A stretch of DNA of 64,000 nt, taken from NCBI GenBank assembly GCA_003550325.1, contig QKWP01000805.1:137516-201515 (forward strand), in the 5' to 3' direction. This DNA comes from Gigaspora rosea. Its lineage: Eukaryota > Glomeromycota > Glomeromycetes > Diversisporales > Gigasporaceae. Below are positions 1 through 10,960 of the stretch, piece after piece. The notes beneath the pieces are model-generated. The model had not been told where the DNA came from. It searched no databases and saw nothing but the letters and a program-made list of their open reading frames with translations. The position numbers were made by a program, and so were the translations under genes. Position 1 is the stretch's first letter; each line of letters opens with the position of its first letter.

Positions 1-21
1 AAAAAAACAATCCACTACTTG

Positions 22-347
22 TCACCTTGGACAGAAGTGCAAGCTGTCGAATCTCTTCTTTTCTGTATTCAGATGGCTTGCAAATTTGTCAATATCGACA
101 TTTCCCCAATAATCCACCAACTGCTCTATTATTTTCATTTTAAACACCCAATCCCTTTTTTAACCAAAACTTGCTTAATACCCGCCTCTGGAATGCCCAG
201 TTCATGACACAGAAACCTCAACAAATCCACACCAAAATTGCTTTCAAAATTGGCTTGCCACTTTTTGTGAGTTGGTTCAACATCACTATTAGTCGAAGAT
301 AAAGGTTCATCCTCTACCGTAGCTGACTTATCTTTGTTTTGGCTCAT
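22..347 (-). CDS. Small hypothetical protein, two exons
   Basis: Not recognised. Exon 1 runs 347-182 from the Met of MSQNKDKS; an upstream in-frame Met lies at 368. A 56-nt GT-AG intron (181-126) joins exon 2 (125-22), which ends in TGA. The joined product is about 89 residues: a hydrophilic Ser/Asp/Glu-rich N-terminus, then a more ordered part containing FGVDLLRFLCHELGIPEA and QLVDYWGNVDIDKF. No signal peptide or membrane segment is seen. A GT at 26-25 could act as another donor, in which case the gene continues beyond the left edge of the window. The splice was chosen because it keeps one open frame across both exons; function is unknown. Confidence 0.45.
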
Positions 348-380
348 AGTGTAAGGATAATAATTCAAGGCTAAAGTTGC

Positions 381-1372
381 TCGATTTAACCAGAACGAAT
401 GTCGGGTTCGCAGAAGAAAAAAGGCTATTTCTTCTACGTACAGTACCTTATCATATCAGAATACTAACCCATTACCTCATACTTACTCAATTTAATTTCT
501 TAAACTTTTCCATTTTGAACGCATTCCGTAAGAATTATTTCATACTAGAATTACTGATCGATCAACCGATCGATCATTAGACTTGTCACGGGGTAAATGT
601 GACCTCCCAAATATCAGATAATCATTAATCCGTACACCACGCCACATTTCATAATTGACAATGCATAATTAACAAACGATGCATATCGGTAATCCGGCAT
701 ATAATTAATTACATCATCATTAACCCCTCAATTATAGTGATTATACCGGGATTCCTCTATGATCACAGATCAGTGATTCTACCGTGATCCTTCGTGATGA
801 AAGATCGATTTATTCCTAAGTTCCTTACCTTAGAAATAGTTTTATTTGATTCTTCAACGATGTACTATTTTAATTATCCTTAAACCCATTAGATTCATTA
901 AGTTAGTAAAACCTATAAAAGCACTTCGATTTCACTGTTGTTTAAAGATCATCCTACGGGATTCTAATATTTTCTTCTAAAAATTCCCTAATAAATTACC
1001 TTAATAAACTTATTTGATAAAATATATTATTTCCAAATCACCAACGTCACGCCTCTGGCGAATTGCCTTATAATATAAATCTTATATTTTTTTGTGTATA
1101 AATTAATAAACGTACGATTCACCCCGTAACAGACTGAACATAATCGGGTATATCACATGTTTAGTCTCGTGGCGATTCAAGACAAAAGCTGCCTCGATAC
1201 TTATGTATCTAGCAGCTTTATTTTACATAATTTGTGGTGTAGCGCGCATAATTTGCATAATTTACAGTTTTATAATCCTGGACACCCTAATTAGAGGACC
1301 GAGATGATCAGTGACATCACGTAACCCGTAATTTTCGTGGTCGCCCTGATGGACTCGTTAACTATTTAATTA
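381..1372. other. AT-rich stretch without recognised gene
   Basis: No coding exon, RNA gene or clear repeat boundary was recognised here. A short CGATCGATCAAC-like palindromic run near 555-575 and several GATCA-rich words near 755-800 are the only local structure seen. Confidence 0.5.
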
Positions 1373-1650
1373 TTGTCCGGAGCGAAGCGAAGGACTTATA
1401 TTTCTTATGCGCTTTGATGACTGAAATGATCTAATTCCATTTTTTGATATGATGCGGACAGACACCAAATACGGAAGTTACATTTTTGATATTACTATTA
1501 TTGATCCATCAAAAATGTAACTTTTGTATCACCTTACGTAAACATATAAAGTCCTCCACTACGCTCCGGACAATTATTGATGCATCAAAAAATGTAGCTT
1601 TTGTATCACCTTATGTAAACATATAAAGTCCTCCGCTACGCTCCGGACAA
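1373..1650. repeat. Terminal-inverted-repeat element with duplicated right end
   Basis: The left end TTGTCCGGAGCGAAGCGAAG is inverted at 1564-1573 and again at 1641-1650 (GCTCCGGACAA). The last about 76 bp (1500-1574) are repeated in tandem at 1575-1652 with a few differences. A decayed relative of the end is seen near 17845-17870. This is probably a non-autonomous DNA transposon; the superfamily was not decided. Confidence 0.6.
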
Positions 1651-1990
1651 TAAGTTACATACATATTGATAGCACGTGGTACTGGAAGATAATCTAGAAT
1701 TTTGATGATCTTTGGCAGAGCAAAACAAGAAAGAAAGTGAAAAACCTGAAAAATACAAAAAACGGCAGTCTAAACCTACCTTGGTGGATTAAATTAAAAA
1801 TGTTCGGAAAGCCAATTTTGCTTATATATAACTACCTAAAACCCATATAGGATAACTTTCTTCTGATTGGTCAATCATTTACAATTGTATTTATATAAGT
1901 AAAAAAATAAAAATTAAACCTGTCTCTATCTTCGAAGAAGTGCCAACAGTTACTATGCAAAATAATTCCAAATAATCCCACACCTAGAGG

Positions 1991-2310
1991 CAGTGTTGTC
2001 ATGGGACATGGACACAGACAACGAACAGTCCGGGACGTGTTTGCCCTGAATTTTTTTTTGTCCTAGACATTCAGCGAATCAACACATAATCACCAACCAA
2101 TAAAATTTGGTGTATCCCTTGTAAATTATCATCATTTTTTATATAAGGTCTGTATAATTCCACAATTTGATTGGTTTTACCTAGCAGACATGTCCTGGAC
2201 ATAGTAGGGACAAAGTTAAAATTAGTGGGACATTGTCCATGTACAATATCATGTTGGGACATTATTGCGGACATGTTCCAAATGTCCCGCCTCAGACTGT
2301 CTGTGTTCCT
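1991..2310. mobile_element. hAT-type MITE relative, right end lost
   Basis: It begins CAGTGTTGTCATGG and shares long blocks (GGACACAGAC, GTCC repeats, AATTCCACAATTTGATTGG) with the complete 271-bp element at 6114-6384. The matching right terminus is not found, so the copy is truncated or rearranged. The reading frame in it is a by-product of the GTCC/GGAC words. Confidence 0.6.
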
Positions 2311-2814
2311 GTAAACTTAGAAGGTGAAATTTTTACGTATACTGTAACTATAAAACAATATATAAATTGTTAAAGCGTTAAATATAGCTAAGTTATTGAA
2401 AACAATTAACAGTACAAACTTTTTTTTAGAAGTAGAAAAAGCAATTGCTAAAGAGGTTTTAAAACGTAAAAAACGTTAATACATGAGAGTAAAGTTAGAG
2501 TGTTAAACTTTATATATGTATATATATAAAGATTACTACAGGGCTCTAATGAGTCTTATCATAATGAGCTCTAGGTATAGTTCAATGTAAAAGGCGTAAT
2601 AGGTATTTAAAAATATATATATATGTAGACCCTTTTTCTTCTTTTATTCTTTTGTTAAAATGTAAAGCGATAAAGAATTAGTTTTATGTAATTTAATTGG
2701 TTGATTGTCACATATTGCGAAAATGCCCAATCATAACATGCAAGCAAGACTAAATGTATGACAGGTTATGCATACTATCGATCATATATCCGAAATGTGC
2801 AAAACTCTTTAAAG

Positions 2815-3010
2815 TTCATTTATATTTAGGTTAGAGTTAGGTTAAGATTTGATGTTAGCAAAATGTATAGTAAAATCGTTCAAGGAAGACTTTTTATTAA
2901 AGCTTGAAAGATGGTTTCTTATGCAGTTTAATGACTTTTTGGCAAAACGAATGTTTGTTTTTGGAGTTTCTCTGATTGTGTAATATTACACCTGATCTTG
3001 AAATCTGATT
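2815..3010 (+). repeat. Dispersed repeat with TTAGGG-like words
   Basis: The block beginning TTTAAAGTTCAT, followed by a run of TTAGG-like words and then TAGTAAAATCGTTCAAGG, is related to 46290-46490. Parts recur near 3060-3150 and 28800-28880. It looks like a transposon family that carries telomere-like words internally rather than a true telomere. Confidence 0.45.
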
Positions 3011-3012
3011 GG

Positions 3013-3260
3013 GGGATGGCTAAAGCCAGTTCATTTATATGTTTTTGATTATTTAATTAAAATTAGGGTAAGGGTTAGTTAGGGGTTAGGGTTAGGCTTG
3101 ATTTATAAGCAAAATTGTCTTCCCAACAGTTTTTATTAATGCTCCTTGACAGGTTTAGCACTTGTTTTTTGTATTTCGGCGTTTTTCACTCTGTAAAGAT
3201 CAAATTTTACAATTTGATTGGTTCTCTATCACGTGAACGCACCTGGCTTTAGACAACCCC
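3013..3260. mobile_element. MITE with 9-bp target duplication
   Basis: Inverted ends GGGATGGCTAAAGCCAG (left) and CTGGCTTTAGACAACCCC (right) bound about 248 bp. The word TCTGATTGG lies directly outside both ends (3004-3012 and 3261-3269). A 9-bp duplication is typical of Mutator-like elements. The interior contains a run of TTAGGGTTAGG-like words. TTGATTGG words are common in this DNA, so a chance match is possible but unlikely. Confidence 0.6.
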
Positions 3261-3307
3261 TCTGATTGGTAATCTAGTACTAACCTGTCACACATTTTTA
3301 GGAGGTC

Positions 3308-3590
3308 GTCTAAAACCATGTACCCATGTGACATTTTCGTGTAAATCAACCAACCGGAGTCACGAAATTTTGTTTACACGGATCAGCCCGAAGAAGTCAA
3401 AAACTAAAAAAAACACAAGAACATAAAAATGGCAGTCTAAACCTATCTTGGGCTATTAATAAAAAATGTCGGGAAGGCAATTCTACTTATAGGTTGGTTC
3501 TAATCTTAACTCTGACCCTAATGCTAAACAGGCTCTGACACAAATTTTAACTAAAATTTCAAAAAATCACGTGGGTACATGGCTTTAGCT
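3308..3590. mobile_element. MITE with CCATGTACCCA inverted ends
   Basis: CTAAAACCATGTACCCATGT near 3310 is inverted at 3567-3588 (CACGTGGGTACATGGCTTTAG). The span is about 280 bp with no coding potential. No clear target duplication was found. Confidence 0.55.
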
Positions 3591-4451
3591 ATACATACAA
3601 CATGCAATTCAATTTCATGTGATCAACCAATATATATTATAAAAATTTGAATGACTATAAATACAATTTTGTTATTGAAATTTGTAAAACACATCGAAAT
3701 TGCCTGTTCAAGAAAATCCTATAGTTATGTTATCAGCTACTATTCCACAAATTTTTCAGGACTGTTAAAGATCTACAAGCAATCATCGAACAAATGCTAT
3801 AGCTCTTCGAAAAGTGCAAATGAAATGTTCCTCATATAGGTTTTCAAATAATGAATCGTCTAATAATCAATTAGATAACGAACAGGCTTTTAATGCCGAA
3901 TTTATCAAAAATTTGAATAAAATTTTACCAGTAAAAAAAGGACAAACAAATTCTGAGCATGTGATAAAATTTGTAGCGTCTTTTGTTGCTTCTAGTTGTG
4001 AAAAAGGTTTATATCTTTGAGAAATGCGTGATATTATAAAAAAGAATACCATTTATTAATTAATTTAATTTCATATCAGATAAGGAACTTTTAAACAATC
4101 AAAATGACAATACTACCGATTATGAGGATGATGATTATAAAGATACATTATCTTTATAATTTGTTGAATATCTTATCCAACATTTGTTGAAAGGCATTGA
4201 AGCCAAAGAAAAAAAACGTAAGACTATGTATTTGCCATTTAATAGCACATCTCATCATATGGGCAGATTTATTTTCACAGGATTATTGAAGATTTGCCCT
4301 CGAATTGGTTAATTTGTTTAATGTAATAATAAAAAGTGATACATACTTTTTTGAAGCCAATATTTTTTTTTAATATAGTGATATGAAATTTTGTGCTTAC
4401 ATTCAACAAGACTTCAGCTTCAATGATCCTCACTAATCCTACGATAATTTT

Positions 4452-4740
4452 TTTTAGGCGTAACTTTTACTAGTAACGATGGCAAAGGGCTCACCGCACA
4501 AGAATACAAGGCCAGGTGTGATATGTAGAAAAATTTCGCAAACTGACGCCAAATCTTTTATCTAAAACTATGAAGAGTTAAGCTGCTCCAAGTTTAAAGG
4601 TAGAACTCAACTTAGATGACCAGCTGTATTAACAACATTCGACAAGGCAACTGTTTTTTAAGATCCCGCAAGCATTAAAACTTAGTGATCAACTTTGTCA
4701 TAAATATTATACTGAGTTTAATGTTGTTAGTCGAAATACT
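4452..4740 (+). pseudogene. Unidentified coding remnants
   Basis: Several short stretches read like protein in shifting frames: TFTSNDGKGLTAQEYKARCD from about 4458, then pieces with PSLKVELNLDDQLY and LKLSDQLCHKYYTEFN up to about 4720. Stops and frameshifts separate them. They do not match the condensin motifs on either side as far as I can tell, so they may be a second gene fragment or transposon coding sequence that landed in the condensin locus. Confidence 0.3.
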
Positions 4741-5406
4741 TATTTAGTCAACCATTTAGGCAATTAGTGTCTAAATATATTTCGACATGGCATTATTTTT
4801 TTTTTGAAATGTCAAAAGCCTAAATTTGACTAAATGCCTAAATAGTTAACTAAATAAATACTATGTGACTAAATGTCTAAATAGTTGACTAAATAAAATA
4901 CTATGTAACTAAATGTCTAAATTAAATATAAATCAAACAATAAAATAATTTATAAATAAATTGAATATTATATTATTACTACTGCACTTTGAACTTAAAA
5001 ACAAAACACAACTAAGTATAAATTTAATCTTAATTAGTGATAGCTATTCAGTGCTTTTTATATATGATGCGCGTAATGCACAGTATTATACCTGGTTTAT
5101 AAAAAACGCTCTATTGTTGGAATATTAAGGAATTTTGACCACTCTTGACCTTGTACATAATTTATATTAATTTTTCCAGTTGGGAACTTCCAAATGCTTG
5201 AGATAAATTGACCTGCATTACGCTAGCATACTCACATAAATATATCTGCAAAAATCATATGCATGGTTTCAAAATTCATACACATTATTATACTAGTTCT
5301 AATAATAATAGACAGATTTAGCGTTTAGAGGTAGCTTTATGTAATGAATGAGTAATAAATTAATCATTTGAATGAAGTCTATAATAATAATGGGTAATAA
5401 ATTAAT

Positions 5407-5567
5407 ATGTTAGTGCAATTTGTAGACATTTAATTAATCTAATAATCAGTTCATCTGGTCTCATACTGATCATTCCTAATCAGTTCTGGACTGCAGTCCA
5501 GTCTAACTTTTTAAAAGACTACAGCCTTTGGACCAAGACGGACCGGATGGACCAATTAACTGCACTA
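5407..5567. repeat. Small inverted-repeat element with GGACTGCAGTCC core
   Basis: TTAGTGCAATTTG at the left is inverted as AACTGCACTAA at the right. The centre contains the palindrome GGACTGCAGTCC and GGTCC/GGACC words. No coding capacity. Confidence 0.5.
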
Positions 5568-5825
5568 ATGGAAATAGGTTCACTATCCAAACAAGCTCAA
5601 GCGTTCATACTTTAACGTCAATACCTATAACAAAACCTCTAGTCTAGGACTGAATATTTGAATCTGTACCAATTATTCACACAACCTGTTGAACGCATAA
5701 CTACTGACTCTTAGTTCCAAAATTTCCTAAACCCAAGGTCCTAAACCACACCTTGACTAATACATGAAAACACAAGCATAAGAAAGATATCTAACATATC
5801 TCGGTGTTATCCTTAGCATCTGTTT

Positions 5826-6470
5826 CAGGTCCCTGCAGTCGCAAAGCCTAATTAACCACTAATAAGGTCCTTGCACTGCCACTGCAGCCGTGAAGCCTAA
5901 CTATTCACTAGTAAGGTCTTGCACAGCGCTATGGAGCCTAACTATCTATTAATAAGGCCTTGCACTGCCACTGTAATCGTGGTGCTTAATTATCCACTAA
6001 TATGGCTCTTGCACTGCTATTGCAATTGCGGAGCCTAAACATCCACTAATAAGGTCCTTGCACTGCCACTATAGCAGCGGAGCCTAACTATCCACTAATA
6101 AGGTCCTTGCAGCCAGTGTTGTCATGGAACACGGACACAGACGGTGGACAGTCTGGGACGGGATGTCCGGGACATGTCCGCCCAGAATTTTTTTTGTCCC
6201 GGACATTTTGCGACTCAACACATGATCATCTACCAATAAAATTCGTATAATTCCACAATTTGATTGGTTTTACCTGGCGGACATGTATTATATTGGGACA
6301 TTATTGGGACATGTCCTAGACGTCCCGTCCCGGACTGTCCGCGTCCCTGAAAAATCAGCGGGACAATGTCCGTGTACAATACTGCTTGCAGCTGTGATGC
6401 CTAACTATCCACTATTAAGGTCCGTGTGCTGCTATTCCGCAGAGCCTAACTATCTACTAATAGTTCTGGA
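5826..6470 (+). repeat. Minisatellite, unit about 55-60 bp, about 8 units
   Basis: The unit reads roughly CTGCCACTGCAGCCG-TGGAGCCTAACTA-TCCACTAATAAGGTCCTTGCA and is repeated imperfectly from about 5826 to 6470. The array is split by the hAT MITE at 6114-6384, which inserted inside the seventh unit or so. The units diverge from each other, so the array is old. Confidence 0.75.
6114..6384. mobile_element. hAT MITE with exact 8-bp target duplication
   Basis: Left end CAGTGTTGTCATGGAACACG, right end CGTGTACAATACTG. The duplication CTTGCAGC lies at 6106-6113 and 6385-6392 and is a piece of the minisatellite unit. The interior is rich in GGACA/TGTCC words that pair internally. Length 271 bp. Because the duplication is exact, this insertion is younger than the surrounding array. 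Confidence 0.8.
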
Positions 6471-7489
6471 GTCCAACAACTGACTAAAAATGGTGGGCAG
6501 GAGATAGAGCCAGCCTTTACCAAGGCAAGTGATAGCAAAACCAAAATAACTAACCTTAATTGCTAATGCTAATACTAATTTGTCATTTATCCAAAAATAT
6601 TTAATATTTAGTTTGAAGCAAAAACAAATTAATAGTTCGCAAAATATAAAATAAACATTAAATAAAAAAAACTTCGATTTAAAATATTTAAATTTATTAT
6701 TGTTGTCTAAGCCTCTAAAAATTAACCTTGCAAAAAATTAGGCTATATATGTTCGTTACAATAATTTAAAGCTAACTATATTCAGACTGATTGTCTTTTG
6801 GTCTGTCCATAAAAAGACAATTCTAAGAATAACCGCAGAACCAGCGGTTTTAGTCAGACTGATTAACAGCTCTAACTCCCATATGTTTTTCATATATATT
6901 TTTAATTTAGACATTTCGAAATTATTTAGACATTTCGGCATAATTTAGGATTTCGGCAATATTTAGACATTTCTGGCAGCCTAAATAACAAATGTTGAAA
7001 TATTTCTACAAGCATAAAACAATTTCGGCTAACAACATTAACTGAGTTGGTTGTATTTAATAGAAATTTAAGCACGAATAAAAAACAAGAATATAGACAA
7101 TGTAAAAACATGGGGGCTATGTGCAAAGTATCTTTAAACAAGTTATTCAAAATACAAAAATAGTTTTGGTATTGTAGGTATAAATTTATTTATTCAATAA
7201 GACCTTACAAAATTGATTATTTTTTTTTTACTTTATATTAATATTCACTAATCTCAAAACAAAAATATTAATTACTAGATATATAGTCAACAAAAAAAAA
7301 TAAAAATACTAGACGTTTTAGAAATGTTTTAGATAATTTAGATCAAATACGTATAAGCGATATTGTTTAGTTTAATATAAACTAAAGTTGAAATGCGTCT
7401 CTAGTAAAGGTGATAACAGAAATATAGAATTGAATTACTATTTAAAAATATATAATTAAATAAAGTTTCACTGATAATAAATTGATAAC

Positions 7490-7945
7490 ATATGCTCCAA
7501 TTTTTGGAATTTATACATAGATCTTATTTTTTGAAACTTTAAAGTTAAATAATTTTTGATCTACTGGCCCGTTTTAAATAATTTTACTACCAAAATGTTC
7601 GTCTCTTTGAGACGATTTCAACGAGCCCAAAATCATTAAAATCCAATCACAGGAACTCGAGAAAATGCGCTGTCAAATAGGTGACGCACCTCTAGAGTTG
7701 TACAATTGGTTAGACCTATGTCTAACCAATTGTACAATACTAGAAGTGCGTCACCTATTTGACAGCGCATTTTCTCGTGTTTCTGTGATTGGATTTTAAT
7801 GATTTTGGGCTCGTTGGAATCGTCTCAAAGAGACGAACATTTTGGTAGTAAAATCATTTAAAACGGGCCAGTAGATCAAAAATTATTTAACTTTAAAGTT
7901 TTAAAAAATAAGATCTACGTATAAATTCCAAAAATTGGAGCATAT
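7490..7945. repeat. Foldback element, arms about 226 bp, loop about 4 nt
   Basis: A near-complete inverted repeat centred near 7717 (GGTTAGAC/GTCTAACC). Outer ends are TATGCTCCAATTTTTGGA and TCCAAAAATTGGAGCATA. The arms contain TTCGTCTC...GAGACGA words shared with 28560-28620 and 58755-58980. It sits between condensin exon remnants. No reading frame inside. Confidence 0.85.
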
Positions 7946-9537
7946 GATAAAATCATTTGTGTTATCGATATTAATTACATCTTGATTGACAAAATGTCAC
8001 TTATTAATTTAATTGGTTAAGGTCAAGATTTGATCATCATATGTGATAAAATCGAATTTGTGACAATATTGAATGGAAACAAATCCGCCCATATATTGGT
8101 TGTTTGAGATCAATTGAGTAAGTTAATAAGCCAAATTTATATGTTTATTATTCTATATAATATTTTGACATTATTTCTATTACATTTAAGCGATGATCTA
8201 TATGAATATCTGAAAGTTGAGCTGACTAAATGCTTACTTGATAAAGAAGCCGGTGTACGTGTAAAAGCATCCTTGTATGTTCAAAGTTACAAGTATATTC
8301 ACTGTTTGATAATATCTGTACTAATATTTTACTATATTGGTAAACAAGGGTGATGATAATCATGGAAAATATGTAATTGAAAAATTCATTGGAATGTTAC
8401 ATAATGACCCAAGCGTGTAATATAATAATTTTTTTCTTTAATAATACGTATATTAAATAACTAGCAATACCCGGCTATTAAAACGTATGCTTATTTGAAA
8501 TTTCAGCGAAGTTAGATGTGCCGTTATATATAATATTGAATATAATGAAGAAACTTTAGCTTATATATTGCAACGTGCACATCGATCCAATAAATCGTCG
8601 AAGTGTTTTTATGAAAATGCTGAAGAAATTAATGATTTTCATGTTTTATCTATCGAAGATCGTGAAAAATTATTAAGCTGGGGTCTTACAGTCAGGTTAT
8701 TGTTATATTCTAGTTCTAATCAATTATACAAAATAGTTAGAGCAATGACATTTATTACGGAGGTGGGGGTCAGACAAAATCTTATGTTACACAAGATAAA
8801 CTACTAGCCAATCAAAATCAAGAATTATTTAACCATATTATAACAAAATATAGGATACATATATTTTTTTATGTAACAAAATTGAGCATTTTGATTGGTC
8901 TTAGGTGGGGTGGGGGATAAGCCTTTATAGTAAATGGATATTACGTAATAAATGTCATGGCCCTTACACAATAATGGGTTTATTACATTACACGATACAG
9001 GGACCCTCATGTGAAAAAAGCATGCATAAGAATACTCTCAACGAGTTGGATTTAACATGCGAACAACAATTTGTTGGAGGTACTATAAAATCATAAGTTG
9101 CTTTACTAATAAGGATGCTTAGTATAAATAGTTAATGTCTTTTTTTTATTTATTAGTTGCTTGAACGGTTAGATGTTGTGGGAAGTAATATTGCCCAAGA
9201 AGCTCTTATATCAATATTCAATGCGCACGAGAACGCCAGGATATAGGTGATTTTCTGGGTCATGTGACCACCCGATCTCCGATCCAGGTCGGGATCCTGT
9301 GATCCGGAATAATTAAAATTTGACTCTCTGATTGGCTATTTCCTCTCTAGCTCTCCAGGTGTTTGTATTACCCGTACAAATAAGTGATCCATTTTTTTAT
9401 ATTGGTTTTTAATTTTTTTATTTATTTTTTTTTTTAATCAGTTTTTATTTTTTTTTTATTTTTTTTTTAATCGCTTTTTATTTTTTTTATTTTTTTTTAA
9501 TTCGTTTTATTTTTCTATTTTTTTTTATTTTTAATTA

Positions 9538-9763
9538 GGCCATGAAAAATTAATCAATTGGTTTTCATAACCCGGCCGGGTCAAAATTTGGAAACCTCAA
9601 AAAAAAATTTTTTATATGTTTTAATAACCGGGTGGGATTTTAAGAAAAATTTTATATAAATTTCATAAAATTTTATATATGAAATTTAAAAAAAAAAGCC
9701 GGCCGGCCGGGTCAGTTAAAAAGATACATGTTATGAAAACCAAGTAGTTAAATTTGTATGGCC
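9538..9763. mobile_element. PIF/Harbinger-like MITE, copy 1
   Basis: Ends GGCCATGAAAAATTAATC and its inverse GTATGGCC, with GGTTTTCATAACCCGG just inside. Three-base TTA/TAA flanks. The related copy at 57920-58279 has the same ends and TAA on both sides. The superfamily call is inferred from the 3-bp duplication and the GGCC start. Confidence 0.65.
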
Positions 9764-9952
9764 TAATGTAAAAATAATACTTAATATATAATAAAGTATG
9801 TAATATTAATTAACAATGTATATTTAATAAATGTAAAATATAATATATAATAATAAATAAATAAAAAATTAAAAATTTTATATTAAATTGCGAACCCGTG
9901 CGAAATATTGCGAAACTCTGTAAAAAAGTATGATTATGTGAATATGTATATC

Positions 9953-10062
9953 NNNNNNNNNNNNNNNNNNNNNNNNNNNNNNNNNNNNNNNNNNNNNNNN
10001 NNNNNNNNNNNNNNNNNNNNNNNNNNNNNNNNNNNNNNNNNNNNNNNNNNNNNNNNNNNNNN
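9953..10062. other. Assembly gap (110 N)
   Basis: A run of N between AT-rich and T-rich low-complexity sequence. The T-homopolymer DNA on the right side (10063-10260) probably stopped assembly. Any apparent protein across it is not real. Confidence 0.95.
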
Positions 10063-10589
10063 TTTTTTTTTTTTAATTAATTTATTTTTTTATTTTAATT
10101 CGTTTTATTATTTGGTTTTTTTTTACTTTCTAACTTATTTTTTTAAAATTTGTTCAATTTTAATTTTTTTTAAATTATTTTTTGTAATCGTAATAATTTA
10201 TTTTATTTTTTTTTTATTTATTTATTTAAATTAATTATTTTAAATTATTTTTTTTTATTTCAGGTAAAATAAAGAAACTCCTAGAAGAAACCTTTGCAAA
10301 GATGAAGTTTTCTAGCAAAAGAATGTGGAGTACTACTCCGTCACGCTAGTTTTAAGGTTTGGATTTATTTTCATTTTCTAATTGGTTTCTTTTTTATATT
10401 TTATTTTATAATACATAATTAATTCTATACTATCTAAAACTCAACCCCGCACTAAAACTAAAACTAACCTTAACACTACAATCTAACCTCTGCCTCGACT
10501 ATCTAACCCTATCCCTTATCTAACACTACCCTTGTTAAAAACCCATTAATAACATCAATTATAGCGCCACAATATCTAGCGAAATGTTA

Positions 10590-10960
10590 CAAATGACGAA
10601 ACGACGAAGGAGGAAACAACGAAGTGAGAAAACAACAAAGTGAGGAAACAACGAAATGACGACACTAGAAAAAAAATAAAAATGAAAACACTATGACAGT
10701 ACAAGAAAACAAAGACGCGACAAAACGATAATAAAAAAAAAAGTAAATCGCCGCTAATAAAACGACAACTGCACCTTACCTATGACAAGTGAAAACGCAA
10801 CGACAGCAATTGCAACACCAAACCAACGACAAAACCAAGGATAAAACCTTAAACAATACCAATAGCGAAGAGAGGCGACAATACCAACAGCGAAGAAAAG
10901 CGACAATACCAACAACGAATGGCGACGTTAAAAAAAAAAGGTTGGTTAAAAAAAAAAGGA
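10590..10960 (+). repeat. Degenerate ACGAA/AACAACGA short-period repeat
   Basis: A purine-rich stretch with repeated words such as AACAACGAAGTGAGGAAAC and CAATACCAACAGCGAAGA. It gives a lysine/glutamine-rich open frame with no domain, so it is treated as a simple-sequence repeat inside the 9227-11089 element. Confidence 0.5.

Larger units (their letters stand above)
4719..7040. mobile_element. hAT-type element, 2.3 kb, 8-bp target duplication
   Basis: Ends TAATGTTGTTAGTCGAAAT (left) and ATTTCGGCTAACAACATTA (right) are inverted copies. ACTGAGTT flanks both (4711-4718 and 7041-7048), an 8-bp duplication as made by hAT transposases. The interior has no transposase reading frame; it holds a minisatellite (5826-6470), a second hAT MITE (6114-6384) and a small inverted repeat (5407-5567). 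The same terminal sequence bounds 28901-29622. It is probably non-autonomous. Confidence 0.7.

Noticed and set aside
2071-2274. 67-residue minus-strand frame
   Set aside because: Lies within a hAT-like repeat and is made of its GGACA/TGTCC words.
9908-10234. Open frame across the N gap
   Set aside because: Most of it is N, followed by T-rich low-complexity DNA giving Phe/Leu/Ile runs.
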